Source of the DNA: Pseudocercospora fijiensis CIRAD86
Taxonomy: Eukaryota; Ascomycota; Dothideomycetes; Mycosphaerellales; Mycosphaerellaceae
Assembly: GCF_000340215.1 (NCBI RefSeq)
Contig: NW_006921532.1
Coordinates: 9,453,172-9,517,171, forward strand
DNA: 64,000 bases
Direction: 5' to 3'
Numbering within the stretch: the stretch's first letter is position 1; each line of letters starts with the position of its first letter. Both the position numbers and the translations under genes were made by a program. The notes below the pieces were generated by a model. The model had not been told where the DNA came from. It ran no database searches and saw only the letters and a list, made by a program, of their open reading frames with translations. Of this stretch, positions 22,866-33,059 are shown piece after piece.

Positions 22866-23949
22866 ATGCATTTCTCACTTCGACTCATTACATTCGTGCT
22901 GAGCACGAGAGCTCTCGCAGCCCCTCAAAACTTCAACAAGAGGGCCAGCAACGACACCAAGCTCCAGTTCATTGGCATCAATGAGAGCGGACCAGAGTTC
23001 GGAGAGGCCAACCTGCCGGGCACTTATGGAACGGACTACATCTGGCCAAATCTCACCTCAATCGACACTTTCATCTCGAAGGGCTTCAACACCTTCCGAA
23101 TCAACACTCTCATGGAACGCATGGTTCCAGACGACATGACCGGAGCACTGGACAAAGCCTACATGGGAAATCTCACCGAGACAGTCAACTACATCACCTC
23201 CAAGAAAGCCTATGCAATGATCGTCCCGCACAACTACGGACGCTACTACGGCTCCATCATTGAATCGACCTCCGACTTCAAAACTTTCTGGACGAAAATT
23301 GCTACGCCATACGCCGATAATGATCTCGTCATCTTCGACACAAACAACGAATACCACGATATGGCCGGCTCCCTGGTCGCAGAACTCAACCAAGCCGCAA
23401 TCGACGGCATCAGAGCTGCAGGAGCTACTACGCAGTACATCACGGTAGAAGGAAATGCTTATACTGGTGCTTGGACGTGGACGAATACGGCTGGCACGGA
23501 TGGCAAGACCAATGCCGAGACCATGGGCAGCTTGACTGATCCTTCTGATAAGATCATCTACCAGATGCACCAGTATCTTGACAGCGATGGAAGCGGGACG
23601 TCAGAGACCTGTGTAAGCGCCACGATTGGATCGGAGAGACTTGAGCTTGCGACGCAGTGGTTGAGGGAGAATGGTAAGACTGGACTTATTGGAGAATTCG
23701 CCGGTGCTGTGAATGAGGTGTGTGAGAGCGCTGTTAAGGATATGTTGAAGTATATTTCTGAGAACAGTGATGTCTGGAGTGGATATGCTTGGTGGTATGT
23801 ATCATGATTCATTCTTCTTTGATGCCGGTCTTGTGCACTGACTTGTTCTTAGGGCTGCGGGTCCATGGTGGGCGCACTATATGTTTAGTATTGAGCCTGC
23901 TGATGGCCCGGCGTATTCGACATACGTGGATATGCTTAGGGGAGAATGA
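22866..23949 (+). CDS. Secreted GH5 endo-beta-1,4-glucanase (cellulase)
   Basis: Exons 22866-23794 and 23853-23949 (intron 58 bp, GTATGT...TTCTTAG) give 341 residues. There is a signal peptide ([19 protein letters not shown]) and then a single GH5 barrel without a cellulose-binding module. Family landmarks: [18 protein letters not shown] near the start, the acid/base glutamate in [10 protein letters not shown] near residue 161, [13 protein letters not shown], and the nucleophile glutamate in GLIGEFAGA near residue 276. The exon join restores GYAWWAAGPWW, typical of fungal GH5_5 enzymes, and the protein ends soon after with MLRGE. It should cleave internal beta-1,4 bonds of cellulose outside the cell. 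The exact GH5 subfamily is judged by eye. Confidence 0.92.
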
Positions 23950-24074
23950 GATTGATTTGCACGATGTTCAGGTTGGAGCACCTAATTGTATACGGTTTGG
24001 AGTTTGTATGATCAATTCGCACTTGTCTGCAATAATTGCGAATTCCAACGATATCGGTCTTTCGTGTCTCCGAC

Positions 24075-25362
24075 TCACATATCGCAGTATACCACTGGTC
24101 CAGCGTTGAAGAGCTGGGCGCAATACTGACGTCCGCTCGCAGAGGCAACACTCGACGTAGGTCTTGAGCTACTGCTAGTTGTTGTAGTCGATGTGGTCGT
24201 TGTAGTCGAAGTAGTCGTTCTAGTAGTCGATGTAGTCGTTGTAGTCGATGTAGTCGTTGTAGTCGATGTAGTCGTTATAGTCGATGTAGTCGTTGTAGTC
24301 GATGTAGTCGTTGTAGTCGATGTGGTCGTTCTAGTCGTTGTAGTCGATGTAGTCGTGGGATATACCAGTCTGTAATCTTGGGCGTTATCGAAATTTGCGT
24401 ATCGGATGGCTTGATCGAGGTGATGTCCTGTCAGCCAGTCTCAACACCCAAGGAGAGCTTGACTATTTCTCACCTGATACCAAGGAATCGAGTCTACCTC
24501 CGATCCAGGTCGAATTTGCGTTCTTAAGATAGCATGTGCCGGCACCAACACCATTTCGGCCTCCTTGATATGTGAAAGCAGTGCAGCCCGCGTACGAATT
24601 ACAGGCCGAGAAGCAGTCATTGAAGGAGTCTGCAACGCTGGTACGGGCAACCGATTCTGACTTGTCCGTAAGCTCTGGCTTTGATTTATTCCAATGTCGA
24701 CGAACCTGAGTATGTGTCTCGTGCGCAGCCCAAGACATACTGATAGCCGGATGTATCTCTAACAACATGCAGGTCCTGAGCTGGACACCTGTGGCCTGGG
24801 ATCAGTGTCCCTCAATCCCGAGCTTAGTTGACATTACACACTGGTACGAAGGTGGCGTCGGCGGATAGTTTGGTCTTTTGATTGCACTAACGAGCCGCGA
24901 GTTGCCGCCGGAGAAAGAATTGTATCCATTGGAAATTGGAGCTTTATAATAGCAGTATCCCGAGCCCGTTCCGTAGTCTTCGTTACTCCCGGCGAAGGTG
25001 AAGCCAGCACATGGTGCGCATTCTTCATATCCCACGCAATTGGTAGAACCTTGAGGGATATTCAGTCTTCTTAAAGAAAAACAGAAGTAAACCGAATTGC
25101 CCGACTTACATATTGTTAGGCATGCGTTGAAGCCCTGGGTAGTGAATTCGGCTCGAAATGCCCCGCCGTCCGTGTCTGATCCACATCTTAAGAGGTATTC
25201 TATACCGTTCGAATCGGTGATCCATGTTCGGTCATTGTTCGCCTGAGGGTGGTCAGACTTGTCTCCTTACGATTTGGATGTACTCACACAACTGAAAGAG
25301 CTCTGAGCGAGAGTAAGCGCTGTCAAGCTGACAAGAGCCAGCAAAAGTGTGAGCAGGCTCAT
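24075..25362 (-). CDS. Secreted protein with two PAN/apple-like domains and a Thr/Ser-rich tail
   Basis: Six exons on the minus strand (25288-25362, 25110-25242, 24840-25049, 24706-24795, 24474-24629, 24075-24409) join in frame to 332 residues. A signal peptide (MSLLTLLLALVSLTALTLAQ) leads into two related cysteine-rich domains. The first contains GIEYLLRCGSDTDGG, CLTIC...GYEECAPCAGFTF and CYYKAPI. The second contains GYQYVLGCARDTYS, CFSACNSYAGCTAF and CYLKNANSTW. Each ends with a similar NSRLVSAIK or LDSLVSAIR segment. The pattern is like fungal PAN/apple-type domains, which bind protein or carbohydrate outside the cell. A long Thr/Ser tract encoded by a minisatellite follows, probably O-mannosylated and extended. 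The last exon has a GTGAGT just before its stop, so a further short exon is possible. Function unknown. Confidence 0.75.
24178..24358. repeat. Minisatellite of 9/18-bp units inside the coding sequence
   Basis: Tandem GTAGTCGTT and GTAGTCGAT units (plus-strand view) with few substitutions. On the minus strand they encode TTTTTS-like repeats in the tail of the secreted PAN/apple-like protein. The unit length is a multiple of three, so gain or loss of units changes tail length without breaking the frame. Confidence 0.95.
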
Positions 25363-26253
25363 CGTGCCTTCGGAATTTGATGGAAACAACGGCCGTTAGA
25401 TATGATACAAATATATGTGCACTCGCAACTGAAGATCGCTAGTGGTCCCTCATCTCAAGGAGGATGGTGAGGAAGTGCTGTCTCGCATCCCGAGGAGAGG
25501 AATGTGTGCATAACGATTGCGTGAGCAGATCTGGGGTCATTCGATGCTTGGCTATGGTATGAAGGCAGATGCGCGGCAATCGCAGTGGGCCGCGTTGTTG
25601 GTGCCCACATAACCAGTCATACGTGCCTGCACATTCATCGCGGCAGCGCACGCATATGACACGGCAGAGGGGAGTCGGAGGAATGGATGGAGAAAAGTAA
25701 TTGTACCCTTGCCCTTGCGCGGCAGACTTGGCGCTTGCCGTGGAGTTCGCATGCCGTCGAGACGCGGCTGCTTCTCCCTGGAGACAGGAGTAAGACCCAG
25801 ACCCAGCTTTTCCTGAGACGGCTGAGTAGTGCGCGCCGCGGGGCACATCTTGGGACTCGGAGGCAGTCACGAAGACGCGATCGATGCTGGACGGGAGTCT
25901 GACACACCCAGCTGAGAGCAAGCGCAACTCTGCTCCCCAGTCAGCAGTGTGATATATCAGCAAGTTCGTGGCGAAAGTCTAAATGCAGGCAAGTGCCGTC
26001 GCTGTTCTTCTTCGTGCTCCTGCAGCTGCTTCACGCCAGACCACACGGCAACCACATGAGCCTCCGAAGTATTTTCCTGAGGGCTAGCCTTTACATGCAA
26101 CAACAGATGATCATCTCCCGGCTGACGTAGCCTGACCTGCGAGAATCCGGCTTGGATCAACTCCGTGGTCTCAGGAGATCGCAAGAAGTTGTTCTGATAC
26201 TCAAGCATAGCACAGAACTCAGCTGATTCTCAGAAGAACAGGCATTCGCTTGG
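25363..26253. other. Intergenic region, possible small gene
   Basis: No recognised gene. A minus-strand frame at 25957-26208 (83 residues, starting MLEYQNNFLRSPETTELIQA) has a protein-like composition with a charged QEHEEEQRRH segment, but I cannot match it. Other frames here look like chance. Confidence 0.3.
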
Positions 26254-28323
26254 TCAACTGAAGAAGTTCTTCGGTCTCTTTTCACTGTCCACTCCATTTG
26301 AGCCGGGTTTGCCACGTTTCCGCTTGGTGGTGCTACCTTGCATTAGTGGATGTAATGGCTTTGATGCCGGCGTGGCTTCTTTGACGATCTCCTTGATAGT
26401 TTGTCTCGACAGACATCCATCAATATGCGCATTGAAAATGCCCTCCTCAGCTCGTTGCGGCAAGCTGCAGATCGGACAATTCCATTGCTCACGTGGCTTT
26501 GGTGGTATTTCGTCTTTCCGAGCCTCCTCCTCGAGTAGAGACCGCCACGCGAAGCCGTTGGCGTATCTGCCATAGTCGTGTGGGCCTTCTTCTGCCCGAG
26601 ACTGCTGCCCTTCTCGCTCCGCATGTTCCTGGGATAGTCGCTCTACCTCGAGTAGTTCTTCTCTCTCTAGTCGAACAGCCTCTTCAAACTCGTCGTCTGG
26701 CCATTTCTGCCAACCTTCCGCATCGACCTGGACTTTAGTGGCAGGTTCCTCGCCATTTGATGGCTCTGAATTCGCGTGCCTGGCGCGTCCGAAGAAGTCG
26801 GTCGGGCCTTTCTTCATGGACACTAGGTGCGTACATCGTAGGCCCATCAAGCGCAATTTCATGCCAGGAAACTCTTTTTCCAATTTCTGCAACATCGCGA
26901 GTCCATAATGATACAAGTCATCGGCCGTATGAACAGCCTTTGGTGGTTGGATCTGTCTGGTGAAGACCTCATACGTGTGCAGCTTGATCTTCAGGCAAAG
27001 TGTTCGCCCTTTGAACTCGGTCCGCTGCAGATCTTTCTCGAGTTCTTCCGCCGTCTTTCGTAGCTTGTCTCTCAATTCCTTCGGATCCGACATATCGTGG
27101 AATGTAGACTCTGTCCCTACTGATTTCCTCTCGTATTCTGCCGCAGGCCGCACATCAGTCTTTCCCAAGCCGAGGTGGACGCCGATCAGGAACTCGAATG
27201 TTTTGTCCCCAAAGAGAGCATTGAGATAATGCCTTTGCTCGTAGATGTCGCCACAGGTCTTGACTCCAATTGCATCGAGTTCACGCTCCAATACGCGGCC
27301 GATGCCATTGACTTTGCGAGTCGGAAGATCTCTCATGAAGTTCATGATCGCGGTTCGTTCGGAGGCCAATTTGAATTGCCCATTGGGCTTGTTCTTGTTG
27401 CTGCAAATCTTGGCCAATTTCGCATTAGCAGCTATGCCAGCTGAAATGGTAATCATGGTCTCTTCGAAGACTTGGGCGCGCATCTGGCTCACGGCGTCTT
27501 CGGGGCTAATGTTGTGCTCCTCGCAGTAGTTCGTGATGTTGAGATATGCTTCGTCGATCGAAGCCGACTCAAATCTAGGGTCGTACTGCTCGAGGACAGC
27601 GCGGACCTCCTTCGCTTTCGCGGTATATTTCTCAAAGTTCAATGGAATATGAATGAGCTGCGGACAGAGCTTGTCCGCAACGAAGCCTGCCATACCAGAT
27701 CTACAGCCGAATTTCCTTGCTTCGTAATTACAGGTAGTTAAGACGCCTTTGCCGACGGCGAAAGGGACATTTTTGAGCTCCGGATGGTCCAGTTCCTCAA
27801 CGGCAGCATAGAAAGCATCACAGTCTATGTGAACTATGGCCTGACTCAAGTTTCGACTGTATTCCAGCTCTGTAATATAATCATCTGCCTTCTTCAACTC
27901 CTTTTTCAACCCGCCGGCCGCCTCGACGCGCTGCAAGTCGCGCTTCCTGGCCAGTATACTGTTGATCTTAATCGTGAGAGTCTTGTCCTTGTTTTCTTCA
28001 TTGTTGAAGTACTTGCTCCCTTTCGATGCATTGTAGATGATCTCTGAAACCTTCTTTTGATCTACGCCGTCCTGACCGCTCTTTGTGAGCGAAGGGCCGA
28101 GCAGGTGGTATTTAAGGGAATGGTGTTGGCTGGCGTCAGGCGCGTTGCCGCCACCATCGTGTTCACCAAGAGCGGAGGCGGCCCACTCGGGTGTCAGGTC
28201 TTGCGCGGAGCCATGCTGTTCTGGCTCGTCATGCTCGCCTATCATCGTCACACATTTGCAGGTGCAAGTCGTGAACGCTGGATTGTAATTTGTGGCCAGG
28301 AAGCATGCCAAGTCAAGGTGCAC
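26254..28323 (-). CDS. DNA polymerase kappa (Y family, DinB type)
   Basis: Translesion polymerase that extends past bulky lesions. The frame is 689 codons; the Met at residue 27 (28245, MIGEHDEPEQ) is a likelier start because the preceding residues are cysteine-rich and unlike the family, giving 663 residues. In the numbering of the long frame: an N-clasp-like helix region (KGSKYFNNEENKDKTLTIK), catalytic palm motifs VHIDCDAFYAAVEEL near 166 and SASIDEAYLN near 254 that supply the metal-binding acidic residues, helix-hairpin-helix ARKFG and LPTRKVNGIGRVLE regions, the little-finger domain, and one C-terminal UBZ-type zinc finger (CPICSLPQ...HIDGCL) for binding ubiquitinated PCNA. The C-terminus ends KRPKNFFS, which might act as a degenerate PCNA-interacting peptide. 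Single exon. Confidence 0.93.
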   Translation of the reverse strand: MHLDLACFLATNYNPAFTTCTCKCVTMIGEHDEPEQHGSAQDLTPEWAASALGEHDGGGNAPDASQHHSLKYHLLGPSLTKSGQDGVDQKKVSEIIYNASKGSKYFNNEENKDKTLTIKINSILARKRDLQRVEAAGGLKKELKKADDYITELEYSRNLSQAIVHIDCDAFYAAVEELDHPELKNVPFAVGKGVLTTCNYEARKFGCRSGMAGFVADKLCPQLIHIPLNFEKYTAKAKEVRAVLEQYDPRFESASIDEAYLNITNYCEEHNISPEDAVSQMRAQVFEETMITISAGIAANAKLAKICSNKNKPNGQFKLASERTAIMNFMRDLPTRKVNGIGRVLERELDAIGVKTCGDIYEQRHYLNALFGDKTFEFLIGVHLGLGKTDVRPAAEYERKSVGTESTFHDMSDPKELRDKLRKTAEELEKDLQRTEFKGRTLCLKIKLHTYEVFTRQIQPPKAVHTADDLYHYGLAMLQKLEKEFPGMKLRLMGLRCTHLVSMKKGPTDFFGRARHANSEPSNGEEPATKVQVDAEGWQKWPDDEFEEAVRLEREELLEVERLSQEHAEREGQQSRAEEGPHDYGRYANGFAWRSLLEEEARKDEIPPKPREQWNCPICSLPQRAEEGIFNAHIDGCLSRQTIKEIVKEATPASKPLHPLMQGSTTKRKRGKPGSNGVDSEKRPKNFFS

Positions 28324-28765
28324 GATCTCGGATGCGGCTCTGCAGGTAACTTTGTTCTAGCGCGTTTCGGTGACAAGGATAGTCGCTGTGGGTCGCGAGC
28401 AAGCATCAACACTCACCAAACATTCGAGCGAAGGGTAATAATACTGTCACCCGACGACCCAGGCCCAAGCGTAGAGCGGCTGCCAACTTCCAAGATCTCA
28501 CCACCCTTGAATACAGCCGTACGAAACGTGCGAAATTCGTGCTGGACAGCGGGCCTCGGGCGTTATACACTGCAAGACCTCAAAGCAACGCTGCCGGCGA
28601 AGCATCGGGATTCTCGCCATCTCATGTCATTCCGAGCACAGCGCTCACGCCAGAAGGGAAAGGGGAACGAACAAAGCGCACACACGTGACGAGAGAGTAC
28701 CAGATTGTCCTGTCCGGCCGGCTGTATGGCAGCAACGGCGGTGACACGATTCTGGTGGTAGGGCC
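28324..28765. promoter_or_regulatory. Divergent promoter, polymerase kappa / coiled-coil unknown
   Basis: 442 bp between the frames (520 bp if polymerase kappa starts at 28245). No specific site identified. Confidence 0.4.
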
Positions 28766-30664
28766 ATGTCGTCCGACCGCAACACCAACAGCAATAACAG
28801 TCGCCCGCTGAAGCCCACCCTTGCGTCGACGAGAACTGCTGCTCCGCGAACCCCGCTCACGCCGCGCATCGCTGGGACGACAACTGGGTCTGCGACTGCG
28901 ACTTCGACCACAGCATCACGCCCAACACCACGCCTTCCGAACAGAGGTGCAGGTTACCCCCAAGGAACACCCGTCAAGGATGCAGCGGGCGGAAATGTCA
29001 CGCCGCGCTCGTCGGCAAGAAAGTCGAGAGTGGGAGGTGCGTCGCCGGCACAGGATGAGTATGGAAAGGAAGCATTGCCTGTAGGAGGCAGGCCATTGGC
29101 GGAGGGGCAAGGACGGGGCAGTGGTGTGAGTAGCCTGAGTCTGCCACTGGCACGGACAAGCAGACCGAACAGCGTCGTCAACGACAATGGAGCTAGAGGA
29201 TTGCCCTCACCTTTGGTAATGCGATCGCCTGCTTTCGCGGATTCGACCGAAAGCATCGAGAGCCGCTTCTTCCATGCCAGTGAAGCAGCGAAGCAAGAAT
29301 CCATGCCCAAAAAGCCAGAACTCAGAAAGACACCGACTTTCTTCTACGCTGATGGGCAGGAGGATAAGTCGGGTAAACCCATATCGCCTGTTCTCTCGGC
29401 TGTTAACGATCAACGCCCAGGACCGTTCATCAAACCAGAAGCATATCAGAGCATTCCTAAAAGTCCGCTTGTCCCTTCGCCGGCTCTTTCCAACGTGAGC
29501 ACGTCTTGCTTTCCGCCCACATTGTCCAATCAATTACGTTCTCCATCTCCAAGTAAAGAGAACATCCACTTGTCTTATCGCAAAGGAGTCTCGCAAATAT
29601 TCGGGACGCGGCCAGTGACCACCGCATCGCCAGCTCCATCAGATTCACAGGTGGAGAGTACTGCTGATGGAAACCGACGGCCCAGCTATGGTGTCCAGCA
29701 TCGAAAGTCGACGAGTCTCTCGTCGATCACCTCAACCTCAAAGGCCAGAAGAAGGTCCAACACGTCACTTGACGTGAATCCGTCGCCCCTCCCTCAGGCT
29801 CCCGAGCATACAGCCGCAAAGGTAACGAGCAAAACTGCGAGTTCTCATATTGAGCTGACATCCATCGAACCCTTGGCTTCTCCTGCATTGATTGGCTCGC
29901 CTTCAGAGCTGGCACTGAGTCCCACCAAATCCGTTTCACAGCTTGCTGCCGATGCGCGGAGGGAACGGAAGGTTCTAGATTTGGAGATTTCGAACAGCTC
30001 GCTTATGGCCATCAATACTAGCCTTGAACGGGAGGTGAGAAGACAGAAGGCGGAATTGAAACGATTCAGACGATTGTCTCGAGCTGGTCGTTTCTCCTTG
30101 GCGCCGAGCGAGCGCTCTCCTCGGCGTCAATCGGAAGGTCTGAGTACTCTCAGCGAAGACGATGAAGATGCCGACTTATCTGGGCTCCTTTCGAGTCTCG
30201 CTGAGGATGATGGGTCTGATTCCGAAGATGAGGACAGCCTGTTGAGCAGCAGTGAGCCGCTTTCACCTACTTCACAACACAGTAGACAGCAAGACCGTCT
30301 GGCGAAAGACGAAAAGCGACTCCAGGTGGATCTTCAGCGTCACAAAGAACTGCTCGTGCAAAGCCAAGCGATGAATCAGAGCATTAAGCGTTGCATGTAT
30401 GCAACTGAAGATATGATATCCGAGGGGAAGAAAGCCCTCCAATACCACGTCCGAGTGTCTGATGTCAAACTTGGCGGTAGAATCTTGACAGGATTTGAAG
30501 CAGAAGAGGAGGATGCAGACGACATCGAGGTTGCCGATGAGCTCGACTGGCACTCAGGTGACCGGGATTCTGGAGTCGAAGTGGAAAGTATCGACGCAGG
30601 TCGATTTGCGGAAGCGACGAATACCTCCGAACGTCCTGGCCGCCCACCAGATGCTGTGTCTTAG
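28766..30664 (+). CDS. Serine/proline-rich protein with central coiled coil, unknown function
   Basis: Single-exon frame of 632 residues that I do not recognise. The first ~390 residues are low-complexity and rich in Ser, Thr, Pro and Arg, with many SP/TP sites that could be phosphorylated by proline-directed kinases (for example RTPLTPRIAG). A helix-forming segment follows around residues 390-440 (LAADARRERKVLDLEISNSS then NTSLEREVRRQKAELKRF), probably a coiled coil. Next come an acidic region (LSEDDEDADLSGLLSSLAED) and a second predicted helix (DRLAKDEKRLQVDLQRHKEL). Such an architecture is common in cytoskeleton- or polarity-associated fungal proteins, but that is only a class resemblance. 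The ATG at 28766 is the first in the frame. Confidence 0.75.
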   Translation: MSSDRNTNSNNSRPLKPTLASTRTAAPRTPLTPRIAGTTTGSATATSTTASRPTPRLPNRGAGYPQGTPVKDAAGGNVTPRSSARKSRVGGASPAQDEYGKEALPVGGRPLAEGQGRGSGVSSLSLPLARTSRPNSVVNDNGARGLPSPLVMRSPAFADSTESIESRFFHASEAAKQESMPKKPELRKTPTFFYADGQEDKSGKPISPVLSAVNDQRPGPFIKPEAYQSIPKSPLVPSPALSNVSTSCFPPTLSNQLRSPSPSKENIHLSYRKGVSQIFGTRPVTTASPAPSDSQVESTADGNRRPSYGVQHRKSTSLSSITSTSKARRRSNTSLDVNPSPLPQAPEHTAAKVTSKTASSHIELTSIEPLASPALIGSPSELALSPTKSVSQLAADARRERKVLDLEISNSSLMAINTSLEREVRRQKAELKRFRRLSRAGRFSLAPSERSPRRQSEGLSTLSEDDEDADLSGLLSSLAEDDGSDSEDEDSLLSSSEPLSPTSQHSRQQDRLAKDEKRLQVDLQRHKELLVQSQAMNQSIKRCMYATEDMISEGKKALQYHVRVSDVKLGGRILTGFEAEEEDADDIEVADELDWHSGDRDSGVEVESIDAGRFAEATNTSERPGRPPDAVS

Positions 30665-31788
30665 CCAGGCACACCTCTCGGTGTCAAGGTTCGCAACAAG
30701 ACGAACACCATTCCTCGGCTTAGCATACGCAAGCCGCGCACTTATGAAGCAAGACCAAGTCTGGAATAAGAAGCCATGTGCTCTTTCCAAGGCGTGTACA
30801 TAAAAATGATACCCACATTTGATTTTCGATCGACTGGTAAATGGCGTTGTATTGGTGGCTTGAGAAGGATTAGAATCACTTCAGCTGGACACAGAAACTC
30901 CTGATTTTGGCGTTGGACTTGCTAGAGATACCCATTGAAAGTTCTGGACACTCCGCTCGAATCAGAAATATCGAAATGCATCATACGGAAGTACCTGCAT
31001 CTAGCGCAGGAACACTGCGTGGTACCACTCAGTGCCTCTGCACGCTTGTTCTACGTGCGCCAAATGAAGTCGAAGTCTATCCTCAGAGTTGACAGCATCG
31101 ACCATGAGTCTTCACTTGTCAACTCCGGAGGCACACATGGTTGCACGACCATGTTTGAACGAAAAGCACGAGTCTGCCAATCCGTAGAGAGCAGGGCTCC
31201 ATTCACTCAGCAATTCTCATCGTACAACAGCAAGAAGAAGCCGTCGCCGAAACAGGCGCGCTTTATTGTAGCATGCCGGCCATAAATCGTGGCAGACAGT
31301 TGAGAGTTGCGCAGTGCTCCATTCATGCTAACGCCACTGTATGCGAAGTGACAAGTAAATATTGAGAGCCATACGCCGAGCTGTTTGGTCTAAACGACAA
31401 GATTGTCTTCTGTCCGAGCAGCATGATTTCACGGAGCAGAGCCATATTACTGCCAGTATATATGGCCACTCGCCTGGCTGTGTCAGTGTGTCTGTCTCAC
31501 CCTCCCGCGCTTCCACCCGCAGATCTAGAGTATCGATGAGCTCACCTCACACGAACACGTCTTGACACGAAAATCCCGGGTTCGTCAAGCGAAATAGATC
31601 GAGAACATGTGCTGACGATGAGGGAAGGTAGATAAGTAAACGGTCCCAGCCCGTTCTGTGCTGTGTTCTCATAAGACTTGGTCTACGGTCTGTGCACCTG
31701 CACCGTTGAGTATACCAGACATCTAATACAATTGATCGTCGTCTTTCACAGACAGGTCTTCACGTGTGAAGTCGCTTCCTCCCCCGGC
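30665..31788. other. Intergenic spacer
   Basis: 1.1 kb between two plus-strand genes. Short frames only. No repeat or RNA gene recognised. Confidence 0.4.
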
Positions 31789-33059
31789 ATGGATATCTTC
31801 AATAGGCCATCCTTAAGGACCCTGTGCCTTGCTCTCACGACGCCGGTCCTTGGCTGTGTGGCAGTAAAACTTGTCTCTCAGTTGCTGATAGCAACAACGA
31901 CTCCTGCTGTACCGAGAGGTCCTCGTATATATCGCGCGCCTAGTCGAAGACTGCTCACACCTGACGAGGAATGGACGATACCATCACCAGACGCATTTCC
32001 AGGCGGCAGGGACATTGACACTCCTTACGGGAATATCAGGTGAGCCCTATAGTCTTATCGAATCGAGATCGAGAAGCTGATTGAACGAGTAGAGCATACG
32101 AATGGGGACCAGAAAACGGTCGAAAAGTGATGTTCGTGCATGGGATCAGCACACCTTGCATTGCATTGGCCAAAGTCGCCAAGCTTCTCGTCAGGAAACG
32201 ATGTCGAGTTCTACTCTGGGATTTACCAGGCCGTGGATACAGTGATTGTCCTGACCCAGAAGTATATCGTCAAGACATCAAACTCTTCTCAGCCCAGATG
32301 CTGGCGGTGCTAGGATCCTCCAAGCTCGACTGGATGAGTGGCTTCACGCTCGTTGGCTATTCTCTCGGAGGTGGCATTTCAGCTTCTTTCGCTTCCTACT
32401 ACCCAGAGCTAGTGGAGAGTCTGGTTCTGATCGCACCTGGTGGTCTCCTACGACCAACAAGATTGAGTCTGAGCAGTCAAATCCTGTACAGCGGTGTCCT
32501 ACCTAATTGGTTCGTCTACTACTGTGTCGACAAACGGCTTCGAATTGGAGGTTCGGGCTCTAATAAGCCGATGGCGAAGCTCAGACGAGCATCGCTAACG
32601 GCTGCCGTTGCAGAAGAGACTCCGGATGATGTTGACCCGCATGCTCCAGGCCAAGACAGTCTGTCGCCCATATTCGACGACAGACCTTGTATCACACCCA
32701 GCACAGCAGTGCAGTGGCAGCTGGATGTGCATCCAGGTTTTGTTCCGGCATTCATCTCATCAATCAAGTACGCTCCCATCCACGACGGCTGGGAGCGTTG
32801 GAGGCTCATTGGGAAGCGTTGTGAAGCGAAGAGGAAATCTCTCAATCCTGAGCCGAAGAAAGGGATGAAAAAAGTGCTTGTCATTCTTGGTACCAAGGAT
32901 GTCATCATCATGCCGGAAGAGACTGCCGAGGATGCTACTGCGGCTCTTGGGAAGGAGAATGTTCAAATTGTGAGGTTGAATGGTGGTCATGACATGCCAC
33001 TGACTAATGATTACGGCTGTGTTGATGCCATGACCAGATTTTGGGATGAGGAGTCGTGA
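31789..33059 (+). CDS. Alpha/beta hydrolase with N-terminal membrane anchor
   Basis: Exons 31789-32039 and 32093-33059, joined over a 53-bp intron (GTGAGC...GAGTAG), give 405 residues. Residues 10-35 are hydrophobic (LCLALTTPVLGCVAVKLVSQ) and may be a signal anchor. The hydrolase core starts after the splice: MFVHGIST supplies the oxyanion-hole HG, the nucleophile elbow is GYSLGG near residue 172 (Ser), LGTKDVIIMPEE near 352 holds the likely catalytic Asp, and NGGHDMPLTN near 382 holds the His. All three triad positions are present. Substrate unknown; the fold is shared by lipases, esterases and epoxide hydrolases. Within exon 1, no ATG before 31789 gives a better context. Confidence 0.88.

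Noticed and set aside
24180..24360. CRISPR-like array
   Set aside because: Units are contiguous 9/18-bp repeats without spacers, and the genome is eukaryotic.
24193..24375. Plus-strand 60-codon Val/Asp repeat frame
   Set aside because: It is the antisense reading of the Thr-tract minisatellite in the PAN/apple-like gene.
14567..25362. Possible secondary-metabolite or carbohydrate-use cluster (GH76, sugar transporter relic, GH5, PAN protein)
   Set aside because: No synthase or pathway regulator is present, and the set is interleaved with RID and ADE4, which are unrelated; adjacency looks incidental.
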